DNA of 43,139 nucleotides from a virus: positions 1 to 43,139 of IMG/VR virus record IMGVR_UViG_3300044970_000973; one strand, given 5' to 3'. Under the pieces are notes generated by a model. That model saw nothing but the letters and a program-made list of their open reading frames with translations. It made no database searches and had not been told where the DNA came from. Of this stretch, positions 6,200 to 15,440 are shown one piece after another. Numbering within the stretch: the first letter of the stretch is position 1; each line of letters opens with the position of its first letter. A program made the translations under genes and the position numbers.

Positions 6200-8971
6200 T
6201 CACTCTCCGATGGTGATGGCCGTCAGCTCAAAGTGCGGGCAGACGTTGTACAGAGGCCGCGATACCCCTGAAATCGTGATCGAGTCGGGGCTGCTGTCGC
6301 GCAAGTTCCCAGAGGCTCCTGTCGTGATCGTAAGTCCGACCCCCAGGTAATCAAGGCCGTAGCGGACCTTCACGACGCCCGTGGGGGTGGCCGACAGGAC
6401 GATCACAGCATCGGAGCCGTCGATCGACACGCTGCTGATCGTTGCGACCGAAGCACCGTCCAGCACCTTGAAACCAAAGTCGGTGGCCAGGGCCAGCGTG
6501 GTGGTGTCGAGCACCAGGGGCGGCGCCGGCACATCGAATCGCACCCGGATCACATTCCCCCGGCGGGTGGCCGACAGCGGGTTGAGGAACTTCGGTTTGA
6601 CGCGATCAAACACCAGTTGCTTGTAGCACCTGCCGAAATATGCACCCAGCCACTTATACCCATCGGGCGTTAAGTGCGTCCCGTCAGAGAAGGGAAGGTG
6701 GTAGCAGGGTGTCGCAAGTGTGAACTTGGCATTCTTCTGCGCCAGGTCGAGCTGGGCCAGCGTCACTGCTGCGCTGTTGATCGTCACCCTGGATGACGTC
6801 TGGTAGGTGAAGCAGTACACGGGCGACGTCTGCCCGCTGATCGCCTTGATGTCCGCCTCGATGTCGACCTGCAGCTGCTCCAGCAGCGAGCGGTAGGTGG
6901 AGTACGTGGTGCCCAGGTTGCCATCGGCTTCACCCTGGATCCAGCAGAAGGCATGGGCGGCGTAGTCGACCGCCAGCGCCTTCGCCTGCGTGACGTGCTG
7001 CAGGAAGACGTTGGCGTACTGCAGCGACCCCTTCTTCAGGCCGTTGATGCCCGCACCGCCAAGGCCAGGCGCAGACGCCAGGATCACATGGCTGGATGGC
7101 GTCACGCCGTCCTCTGTCGCCGCCAGGGTCAGCGCATAGTTGGCGGCGCCAGAGCAGATGGTCTCGCTTCGGCCGCCGGCATCCTGCTCCTCCACCAGGG
7201 GCTTCAGCGGTGAGTAGCTGTACGTCACCTGGTCGCCAGCCCGGGGCCCCCCGTCGAAGGTGACATTGCTGTACGGCTGGGTGGTGGAGATCGGCGGGCC
7301 GCCAGCGGCGCCACCAATGGACAGCGACTGCCCGTAGGACAGCAGGTGGTTGTACGCCTTGGCAATGGGCGGCTCCGCCAGTGGCGTGGCCGCCGACGTG
7401 CCGGCAGAGCCCACCCCTGCGCCGATCAGGCCGCCAGTGCTGACGCTGTAGCCCAGGATCACCCGGCCTTCCCGGTCGGTCACGATCGGGTACACGGGCC
7501 CGGTGCCGGTGTATTCGCTGACGAACAGGGAGCCCAGCACCTCCAGCTCGGTCTGCTCCTGCAGGTTGGCCTCGTTGATCAGGCCGGCGCCGACCACCAT
7601 CGACTTGGTGCCGTCGAAGCCCAGGACGATGTTGTCAGTGCTGTCGGTGACGATCGGCTGCAGCGGCCCGGCGCCCACGTAGTCCGCTAGGCGGGAGTCG
7701 TGAATGTCCTCGCGGATGGCCCAGACGGCACTGGCCGCCGGGTAGATGGCAAGCAGGGTCGACGTGGTGCTGTTGACCCGCCGGTACTCAAGTGCAGCGA
7801 TGTCGCCTGCGCCCTGCACCTTGAATGCCTGGCCATCAGCGACGGCTGCGCGGCCTGCCGCCTCAGTGGCGTAGAGCCCCGCCTGAATGATCGCTGCGTC
7901 ACGCGCCCCAGCTGCGTTGACGGCCGCGGCCTCTGCGTTGATCTCAGCAGTTTCAGCTGCAGCCTGCGCGGCCTCTGCTGCCGTTTCGGCTGCCTGCGCC
8001 GCGGTGGCCAGCTCAGTCCGCAGCACCCCTGCGCTCACCTTCTTGTTGACCATGCCCTGGCGGACCAGCAGCAGGTCGGCATCCGCCAGCGGCTGGGCTG
8101 CTGCGCCCAGCGCCGTGAAGTCGACGTCGGTGGGCGTGATGCCCACGGTGAAGCCATTGAACGACAGCACCTCCACGACGTCGCCTGCGCTCAGCGGCGC
8201 CAGGCCGGTGATCGAGACGCCGTTGATCGCCACGTAGTCGACGCCACGGGCGAGCAGCGCACCGTTCACATAGACTTGCTCCAGGTCGGCGGTGTACGCC
8301 AAGGGCAGGCCGTTGTCGTCGCTGGCGCTCAGGCTGGTCTCGCCGCCCTCTGCAGTGCGCTTCCACCGGAACAGGTCGCTGGGTGCAGCGGTGTCGGCCC
8401 AGCTGCCACCGGAGTAACCCCGCAGCCGCTTGGTGACGGTGTTGAAGTACAGGCTGCCTTCTTGCAGCGGCGCACCGCCGGGCCCTGACACAGGGTCAGA
8501 GGAGTAGGCGCCCAGGTACTTCTCGCCGTAGGTGGCGAACCAGTTGTCGGCGTAGCTCCTGGTGACGGCATCCTGCGCGTCGACGGGGTTGCCGACGTTC
8601 TTGATCTGCTTCCCGCCTGCATCCAGGTTGCCCAGGTTGTTGACGAAGATGCCGTCCTCGATCTGGTCGTCCTGCTCCTGGTTGATGTAGGTCTGCTGGA
8701 GGTTGTTGGTGTTGAAGTCCGCGGCGACAGGCGTCGACCCGTCAGCGATCGTGACCAGCGGCACATCGACCGGGGTGGTCCGACGCACCTCAACCCGGGC
8801 CCCGCTGGCTGGTGCCGGCGTCACCTCAACAGTGCTTCCGTCAACCCAAGTGAACGCGGCTGACACCCGGTTCACAGAGACAAAGACGTGCTCTCTACGC
8901 AGGTACGGAAAGGGCACGCTGAATTGCGCGCTGGCCCCGTTCCCGGTGTAGATGACGTAGGAATAGGCCAT
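6200..8971 (-). CDS. Tail fibre with T7 gp17-like N-terminus and SGNH esterase domain
   Basis: 923 aa. Residues 1-150 (MAYSYVIYTGNGASAQFSVPF ... FNTNNLQQTYINQEQDDQIED) match the T7 gp17 N-terminal domain that docks the fibre to the tail. An alanine-rich coiled coil (about 320-365) follows, then beta repeats of the VGAGPLQPIVTDS type. At about 540-790 lies an SGNH/sialate-O-acetylesterase-like hydrolase: YGQSLS with S549 as nucleophile, CWIQGEAD near 675, and DGTHLTPDGY near 763 holding the Asp-His pair. The C-terminal about 130 residues are beta-rich. Such a fibre would bind and de-acetylate surface polysaccharide. Enzyme activity is inferred from motifs. Confidence 0.9.
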   Translation of the reverse strand: MAYSYVIYTGNGASAQFSVPFPYLRREHVFVSVNRVSAAFTWVDGSTVEVTPAPASGARVEVRRTTPVDVPLVTIADGSTPVAADFNTNNLQQTYINQEQDDQIEDGIFVNNLGNLDAGGKQIKNVGNPVDAQDAVTRSYADNWFATYGEKYLGAYSSDPVSGPGGAPLQEGSLYFNTVTKRLRGYSGGSWADTAAPSDLFRWKRTAEGGETSLSASDDNGLPLAYTADLEQVYVNGALLARGVDYVAINGVSITGLAPLSAGDVVEVLSFNGFTVGITPTDVDFTALGAAAQPLADADLLLVRQGMVNKKVSAGVLRTELATAAQAAETAAEAAQAAAETAEINAEAAAVNAAGARDAAIIQAGLYATEAAGRAAVADGQAFKVQGAGDIAALEYRRVNSTTSTLLAIYPAASAVWAIREDIHDSRLADYVGAGPLQPIVTDSTDNIVLGFDGTKSMVVGAGLINEANLQEQTELEVLGSLFVSEYTGTGPVYPIVTDREGRVILGYSVSTGGLIGAGVGSAGTSAATPLAEPPIAKAYNHLLSYGQSLSIGGAAGGPPISTTQPYSNVTFDGGPRAGDQVTYSYSPLKPLVEEQDAGGRSETICSGAANYALTLAATEDGVTPSSHVILASAPGLGGAGINGLKKGSLQYANVFLQHVTQAKALAVDYAAHAFCWIQGEADGNLGTTYSTYRSLLEQLQVDIEADIKAISGQTSPVYCFTYQTSSRVTINSAAVTLAQLDLAQKNAKFTLATPCYHLPFSDGTHLTPDGYKWLGAYFGRCYKQLVFDRVKPKFLNPLSATRRGNVIRVRFDVPAPPLVLDTTTLALATDFGFKVLDGASVATISSVSIDGSDAVIVLSATPTGVVKVRYGLDYLGVGLTITTGASGNLRDSSPDSITISGVSRPLYNVCPHFELTAITIGE

Positions 8972-11900
8972 CAGCGCAGTGCCTCCACGAATGCCGCAGG
9001 ATCAATCTCCTGGCCGTATTTAAGCCGGAACTGCACGTCCCGGTTAGCACCTTCCGCCCAGTCCTTGTTGTCCATCAGTCGCTTGCCAGCCGGGCTGCTC
9101 AGGAATGCCTCGCGGCCCAGTTTCATGAAGTCGGTGATCACCGTATTCAGGGCCGCAGCACGCAGGCTCGTCACCTGTTCGCTGGGCGCCCCCTGCGGGT
9201 TCTGCTGGTACAGGTCGCTCTTGATCTCCTCCTCCAGGGCCTGCACCAGGGTGCGGCCGAACTGGTCGGGCGTACGGCTGATGGCCAGCACGTACTGCTC
9301 GTACTCGTCGGGCGCCAGGCGGTTGGCCTTGACCTTGCCGCCATCGGTGAAGTCAGTGGGCCTGGGGCCAACAAAGCCAGCGCCGCGGCCGGTCAGCTGC
9401 CCCATCTCCCGCAGCACCATCTCGCCGGGCTCGCCCCGCAGCTGGAACGGCGACGCCGGGCTGTACTGGATCAGGGCCGACAGCCAGGGGGACTCCGGCG
9501 GCAGGAACTGATCACCCCAGATGCCGCTGAGCACGATGGGTTCGCCTGTGATCCAGTTGCGCTTGGGCGGCAGGCTCTCCGACCACCCCGGCACAGCGTT
9601 GCGGATCTCGTTCAGCGTCTCCTCAAACAAGCGCATCGCCAGGTTGGGGCTGTCGCTGGCCGGCACCTCTCTGGCGGTGGGATCTTCAATCCGGCGGCCG
9701 GCTCGCAGTGCGCTGCTGTACGGCACAAAGCTGGCAACCAGCCGCTCCACGTACCGGGCGGTGGGGTGCCGCTTGTTGGGTGCGGTGTCCAGCTCGCCCA
9801 GGCCCAGCACCATCTGCGCGAACTCGGAGAAGCCGGTGTAGTACGACTTCTGCAGCTGGCCGGCTGCGACAGCTGCCACCAGGTCGATCACCAGGGCGCC
9901 GCCCAGTCGCTCCCGCGCTTCGACGGACACCTTGTTCGCCAGCTCGTGGTAGTCGGCCAGGCCGCCCAGCAGAGAAGAGAAGGGGTCCATGGCCCGCATC
10001 GACACCCAGTCGGAGTAGATGGGGTTGCCGTTCTCGTCCTCGCCTGTGCGGATGCGGAACGAGTAGGGCTGCTTGCCCTCCTGCTCATTCCACTTGCGAC
10101 GGGCCTCTGGGTTAATGGGGCCGCCTCCGGTGAACTGCACCCGGCCGTGCGTCATGGCAACGCTGGCCAGAGCGATGGCCGCGGCGCCCACTGCGATGTC
10201 GCCCACCGCCCGGTCGCGGGTCATGGCGTCCTCGGAGAAGACGTCTCGCCACCAGGTATCCACCAGCGGGGCCAGTGGTGTCTTGCGTGCCACCGACTTC
10301 ACGATGTCGCCGGGGGTGCGGTTGAACGGCTGGATCAGCGCAAACAGCGGGGCCATCGGGGAGTCGAGACCCGTCTGCCAGATCTTCGGCATGATGCTGA
10401 AGGTGCGGGCGAAGAACGGAATGTCGTCCATGCCCTTGCCGAAGATCCGCGGCCCGTTGACCACGTAGTCCTGGGCAAACTTCTGCGCGTCGACGTCCTT
10501 CAGCCCCTTGGCCTCCGCCACCTTCATCCCGTAGGACATAGTGCGGGGCTGCATCTGCGCCCAGATGTCGTCAGTGAAGGTGGCCCACCGCATGGCGGTC
10601 TGCGCGTGGGGGCTTTCCATCACGCCATCGAGGATGGTGCGGCCGTTGATCGTCACGTCACGCATCGACCGATCGACAGCAGCGCGGGCGTAGTCGGTGG
10701 CGAACTTCCACGCCTCCTTGCTGTTGCCGTCCATGCCCAGCCGCACGGCGTTGTCGAGGCCCGGCTGCAGGTTGCGCACGTACTCAAAAGACTGGCCCAC
10801 CAGCGTCTTGAAGGCGCTGTCGGCTGACACCTGCAGGCGGGTGGACAGGTTGAGGCCCTGCCAGATGCGCTTCTGCGCCACGGCCCAGTTGCTCTTGTCC
10901 TGAATCGCCACCCAAGGCATGGTGTTCAGATCCCATTCGCCCTTCTGCGGGGAGGCGATCAGCTCGCCCTGGGCGTCCTGCTGGGCCAGTCGGTCCAAGA
11001 AGTCGGCCTGTTCGTGGTTCAGGTCGAACAGGCCGCGGCCCACCTTGAACGACTCCACGCCCATGCGGAATGCGTTGAGCAGGTTGCTGACGTACTGGCC
11101 GTAGATCATCAGCGACCGGCTGGCCCGCACCGGGGCCCCCTGCATCATGGCGCCCACCGCTTGGGTGAACGGCAGCTCCACCGTCCGCAGGGCGCTGTTG
11201 ATCACGTTGCCCCAGAAGGTGATGCCGCTGCTCAGCAGCTGGCTGGAGCGGTACATCATCAGGCCGTTGGCGCCGACCCCCAGCGACTTGTTGAGGTTGG
11301 ACCAGAAGCCTTGGGCGTAGCCGGGCGTGACAGCACCCTGGGCGCTGTTGAGTGCCAGTGCGTCCAGCTCCTCCGCCACCTTTGGGCTGCTGAAGTCACC
11401 CGTGCGGATGGCTTCTTCCAGCTCGGGGCTCACCTGGCGGCCGATGGTTTCCGACACCGGCACGTCGGCCTCCTTGACCATGGCCTCCTCCAGCTCCTCC
11501 GCGATGTTGCGGCCGGCGGATGGCGTGTCGAACGGCAGCGAACCAGGCAGCGGCCGGCGGATCTGCGTGCTGCGCATCAGCTGACCCAGCGGCCGTGTGA
11601 CAGACTCCACCGCACGGTTGGCGCGGTCTGCTGCAGCAGCTGCGCTCACCAGCTCAGCGGCCAGCTGGCCCATGTCGGCCGACTCATCCACTGCGCCGTT
11701 CAGCCATCTGTTGGCGGCAATGCCGGCCTGGTAGTTGTTGTGGTCGGCCAGCAGCATGGCTGCTCGCAGTGCCACCAGGTTCTCTTGGTAGTTCGACAGC
11801 GGGCCGCTGATGCGGGCCAGGTTCTCCAACACTGCCTTGCTGTCGTAGTTGGACTTCTCCAGCCAGGCAGCGGTGTCGAAGGCGATCCGCTCCTCGGACA

Positions 11901-14900
11901 TCACCGGAATGCCGGTGGCGTCCACCCGGTTCACCAGGTCGCTGTGCGCCCGGTACGCCTCCACCATCTCCGGTGGTGCATCGGGCACGTAGACGGTGGC
12001 ACCGCTGGGGCTCTGGACCTTCAGCACGTTGTTCTGCAGCAGGTCGTCCAGGGTCATGTCACCGTCTTCGATCGCCTGGCGGTTGGCCAGGATCTGATCG
12101 ACCAGCTGCTGCGCCCACCGCTCGTCCGGCGTGGGTGCGGCGACGGGCACCGGGTCCGCCTCGCTGTAGAGCACGCCCCGCGCCGTCCTGTCGCCAAGGG
12201 GGACGGTCTTCAGGGCTTTGATCTCGTCGAGGATGTAGGACCGGGAGCCGTAGTCGTCGAGGGCATTGCCCAAGTCGCCCCGGGTTTCGGCCAGCTTGCC
12301 GGTGTACGCCTGGTCGAAGATCGACTTGATCGACGTCCAGCCGCGGCCTCGCAGGTAGTTGTTGGCCTTCTCGATGAAGTCCAGCAGGTTGTCGAGGATG
12401 TTGACGCCAGCAATGGCGACGTCCTGTTTGACCTTCTCAAAGCCCTTGATTTCCTGAAGGTCCAAGTCCTCAGTGACCCTGTACCCCTTCAGCTCGCTCT
12501 CCTTGGCGCCAGCCATGTAGGCGACGGGATCCAGCCCCTCCTTGCGTGCATAGGCGTACTTCTGGAAGGCCACCGCCTGCTGCTCGATCAGGGTGCGGCG
12601 GTCGGAGCCGTCACCCACAAACAGCTTCATCTGCGACCAGAGGCTGTTCAGTGCCTTTAGCTCCTTCTCGGTGAGGAAGTTGTACTGGACCCGGTGGAAA
12701 GCCTCATGGAAGGCGGTCTGCTTCTTGCTGCTGGTCGGGGTGCCATACAGCCACCCGTTCATGCTGATCACATCTCCGATGGGGTCGTACATCCCGCCGG
12801 CCAGGATCCTCTTGTCGCCACCGCCATGAGCCTGGGGGCGCTGGATCAGCTCAAAAGCATTGTTGAAGCGAATGGCCACGTCGTCACCCGCCACCCGGCG
12901 GATGTCTTCGATCACCTCAAACGCCAGGGCACGCTGCGCCTCAACCGGCAGCTCCTTGTACTCAGCGACGCCCACCCATGTGCGGCCATCGGCGTCCACC
13001 TCGGACGCCAGGGCCTGGCCGCGAGCGGCGCGGGCCTCCAGCTCTGCCTGCAGTGCTGCACGCTTCTCCGGCGGCAGCGTGGCCAGGGCCCGGTCGAACA
13101 GGGCCCTGGTCTCAGACGCCTGCTGCGGGGTGAAGGCGGCCGAGCTTCCCGCACTTGGGACACTCGGCTCAGGAGCAGCAGCAGCCGGTTCTGGGGCGGC
13201 AGCCGCGGCCGGCGGCTCATCCAGTGGCAGCCGCGGCCCGTTGATCTCGTCGTCGATCGCCTGGCGCAGGCGGTCCAGGTTCTGGTCCACCACCAACTTG
13301 GCGGTGCGCTTGCCGCTGACCTGGCCGGCCATCTCGTTCAGCAGGTCACGCACCGGGCCCACGTAGCCCGTCACCCGGTTGAACACCTCCACCGCCTGGG
13401 CGGCCTGGCCCCGTGCAGCCTGGCTGCCGGCCACGTCGATCACGTTGCCAGCGGCCTCAAGAATTCCGCGGCGCCCCTCCCGGGCGGCCGACGTCAGCGC
13501 CACCATCTCCTCGCGCAGCGACTTAAAGGCTTCGGTGCGGACGTCCAGCAGCTGGTTGAAGTTGCTGGTCTTGCTGGCCCACTCGCCTCCCAGCAGGCTC
13601 AGCAGGTCGTCGCCAGTGGCTTGGGTTTGGGCGAACTTCGCTTCCTGCATGGCCTGCAGGATCTTGTCGGCCGACCACTTCCGCTTGGTGGCTTCAGCCG
13701 CCACGTCGTTGATGATCTGCGGGTCCAGCGCCTCTGAGCCCAGGGCCGCGGCCTTGGCCAGGTCCAGCTTGCCGGTGGCCACCCTGTCAAACAGGTTCTG
13801 CGGCAGCCGGCTCAGCGGCACCGCCTGGGAAGCGACAGGGCCGCTGAGGTTGATGCCTTCGGCTGCCATGTCCTCGGGGCTCTTGCCGGTGTCCCGCATG
13901 AACTTGGCGGCATCGACCGGGGTGCCCTGGCCTTCTGCGATGTTCTGCAGGGCGCCGATGGCCCGGGCCTCCTCTGCCGTCTCGGCGCTCAGGTAGCGCA
14001 CCAGCACGTTGCTGGCGCCGCTCTCCCTGGCCAGCCGCAGCCGGTTGTGGCCGTTCACCACATAGGTCTGCCCATCGGCCGGGTCACGCCAGACGCTGAT
14101 CACCCCAGCGAGCACGTCGTTGAAGTCGCTGGACTCCGCCAGGGGGCCGCTGGCCCCGCTCTTGGTCAGGCGGCCGGCTTCCTTGAACTGGAACCGCTGC
14201 GGGTCCACCGCAATGGTCTGCGGGTTGACCTCAGCCACCTGGCTGTACTGCGGCGGCTGCATGTCCGGCCGCGGCATCGGCTGCGCCTGCGGCATGTCGA
14301 CCGACAGGGCCGGGCCGGCATCCGGGGTGGAGCTGGCCTGCCGCACCAGCTCCAGGCTCAGCGCATCGCTGTCCTGCTGCAGCTGCTGCAGTGCCTCGGC
14401 CTTGGCCTCAGGCGCTGCGTTGCGGGCCTGCACGGCGCTCCTGGCTGCACGGAAGGTGCGCAGCGCCACCTCCAGGCCGGTGCCGATCAGGGCGCCTTCC
14501 AGCACGTTCTTGAGGCGGCCGGTGGCGCCGACGTCACGGGGGTCAGACTTCAGGTAGTCGACCAGGGGCCCTTCCAGCGGGGTGCCCGTGACCGTCTGCT
14601 GCAGCTGATCCACCAAGTCGACCAGCCTCCCTTCGTGCTGATCGAAGGCGGTGTAGTCCACCAGGGCGCCAGTGGCCGCGGCCTTGGTCACGGTGTTGCT
14701 GGCGACCGCCCGGCCGACTGCAGCAGCGCCCGGCACCTTAGCCACTGCCTGCGCCGCCTTGGTGGCCTTCAGGGCATTCAGCGCAGTGCCGGCGGTGTTG
14801 CCGACAGCGGTGGCGCCAGGCAGCAGCTTCAGCCCCCTGGCCGCCAGGTTCACGCCGCGGGCGGCGGGCAACCACGCCAGGGCCGCCTGGGTGATGCCAG

Positions 14901-15396
14901 TCAGCAGGTCCTCGGCCGGGCCGCTGCTCTTGGCCTTGGCCAGCGGCGGCAGCACGCCGAACAGCGGCAGGTTCTTGTTCTGTGCGGTGGTCGCCTTGCC
15001 GCCGAACGTCTCCTGCATGGCGTCGCTGGTCTCCTGCAGCAGCGCAGCACTGGCGTTGTATCCAATCCGGCCGAGGGTCTGCACCGGCCGGCTGCCTTCC
15101 AGCGACTGAGCAGATCCCCGTTGCGCAGCAGTCAGCGCCTTGGTGAAGTCACCCGTCCGCTGGAACTCTTGGATGCCAGCGGTGACACCCTGCACCGCGG
15201 TCTGAAATGCCTGCTGGCCCACGGCCGCGGTGGGGAACAGGTCGGCCGGCTGGATGCCAAGGCCGAACAAGCCATTGTCCTGCTGCCTGGGCTTGGCCGC
15301 TGGCCTCTGCGTCGGCTGCTTGGCCATGCCCTTGGGCGCGACGTAGACCTGCCGCTCCTCGCCGGTCTGCGGGTCCTTGATCGTCTGGGTGGGCAT
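8971..15396 (-). CDS. Giant internal virion protein (gp16 position) with ParB-like and HEXXH domains
   Basis: 2141 aa, far longer than T7 gp16 (about 1300 aa) but in the same gene position, so probably an internal core protein ejected with the DNA. At about 385-500 there is a ParB/Srx-like module (VDPQRFQFKE, DPADGQTYVVNGHNRLRLAR near 449). A metallopeptidase-like motif AFHEAFHRVQ has H897, E898 and H901. Hydrophobic and amphipathic segments around 1350-1450 and 1680-1720 could contact membrane. The C-terminal about 500 residues hold a long conserved-looking core (FARTFSIMPKIWQTG). This combination fits the polyvalent proteins described for large phage and conjugative-element polypeptides. 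No transglycosylase was seen here; a muramidase is on the neighbouring protein. The stop overlaps the fibre start. Confidence 0.88.
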   Translation of the reverse strand: MPTQTIKDPQTGEERQVYVAPKGMAKQPTQRPAAKPRQQDNGLFGLGIQPADLFPTAAVGQQAFQTAVQGVTAGIQEFQRTGDFTKALTAAQRGSAQSLEGSRPVQTLGRIGYNASAALLQETSDAMQETFGGKATTAQNKNLPLFGVLPPLAKAKSSGPAEDLLTGITQAALAWLPAARGVNLAARGLKLLPGATAVGNTAGTALNALKATKAAQAVAKVPGAAAVGRAVASNTVTKAAATGALVDYTAFDQHEGRLVDLVDQLQQTVTGTPLEGPLVDYLKSDPRDVGATGRLKNVLEGALIGTGLEVALRTFRAARSAVQARNAAPEAKAEALQQLQQDSDALSLELVRQASSTPDAGPALSVDMPQAQPMPRPDMQPPQYSQVAEVNPQTIAVDPQRFQFKEAGRLTKSGASGPLAESSDFNDVLAGVISVWRDPADGQTYVVNGHNRLRLARESGASNVLVRYLSAETAEEARAIGALQNIAEGQGTPVDAAKFMRDTGKSPEDMAAEGINLSGPVASQAVPLSRLPQNLFDRVATGKLDLAKAAALGSEALDPQIINDVAAEATKRKWSADKILQAMQEAKFAQTQATGDDLLSLLGGEWASKTSNFNQLLDVRTEAFKSLREEMVALTSAAREGRRGILEAAGNVIDVAGSQAARGQAAQAVEVFNRVTGYVGPVRDLLNEMAGQVSGKRTAKLVVDQNLDRLRQAIDDEINGPRLPLDEPPAAAAAPEPAAAAPEPSVPSAGSSAAFTPQQASETRALFDRALATLPPEKRAALQAELEARAARGQALASEVDADGRTWVGVAEYKELPVEAQRALAFEVIEDIRRVAGDDVAIRFNNAFELIQRPQAHGGGDKRILAGGMYDPIGDVISMNGWLYGTPTSSKKQTAFHEAFHRVQYNFLTEKELKALNSLWSQMKLFVGDGSDRRTLIEQQAVAFQKYAYARKEGLDPVAYMAGAKESELKGYRVTEDLDLQEIKGFEKVKQDVAIAGVNILDNLLDFIEKANNYLRGRGWTSIKSIFDQAYTGKLAETRGDLGNALDDYGSRSYILDEIKALKTVPLGDRTARGVLYSEADPVPVAAPTPDERWAQQLVDQILANRQAIEDGDMTLDDLLQNNVLKVQSPSGATVYVPDAPPEMVEAYRAHSDLVNRVDATGIPVMSEERIAFDTAAWLEKSNYDSKAVLENLARISGPLSNYQENLVALRAAMLLADHNNYQAGIAANRWLNGAVDESADMGQLAAELVSAAAAADRANRAVESVTRPLGQLMRSTQIRRPLPGSLPFDTPSAGRNIAEELEEAMVKEADVPVSETIGRQVSPELEEAIRTGDFSSPKVAEELDALALNSAQGAVTPGYAQGFWSNLNKSLGVGANGLMMYRSSQLLSSGITFWGNVINSALRTVELPFTQAVGAMMQGAPVRASRSLMIYGQYVSNLLNAFRMGVESFKVGRGLFDLNHEQADFLDRLAQQDAQGELIASPQKGEWDLNTMPWVAIQDKSNWAVAQKRIWQGLNLSTRLQVSADSAFKTLVGQSFEYVRNLQPGLDNAVRLGMDGNSKEAWKFATDYARAAVDRSMRDVTINGRTILDGVMESPHAQTAMRWATFTDDIWAQMQPRTMSYGMKVAEAKGLKDVDAQKFAQDYVVNGPRIFGKGMDDIPFFARTFSIMPKIWQTGLDSPMAPLFALIQPFNRTPGDIVKSVARKTPLAPLVDTWWRDVFSEDAMTRDRAVGDIAVGAAAIALASVAMTHGRVQFTGGGPINPEARRKWNEQEGKQPYSFRIRTGEDENGNPIYSDWVSMRAMDPFSSLLGGLADYHELANKVSVEARERLGGALVIDLVAAVAAGQLQKSYYTGFSEFAQMVLGLGELDTAPNKRHPTARYVERLVASFVPYSSALRAGRRIEDPTAREVPASDSPNLAMRLFEETLNEIRNAVPGWSESLPPKRNWITGEPIVLSGIWGDQFLPPESPWLSALIQYSPASPFQLRGEPGEMVLREMGQLTGRGAGFVGPRPTDFTDGGKVKANRLAPDEYEQYVLAISRTPDQFGRTLVQALEEEIKSDLYQQNPQGAPSEQVTSLRAAALNTVITDFMKLGREAFLSSPAGKRLMDNKDWAEGANRDVQFRLKYGQEIDPAAFVEALR

Positions 15397-15440
15397 GGCT
15401 CTCTATCGGTTATGCCGTGCTGTGGTTCGATGATGACGGG

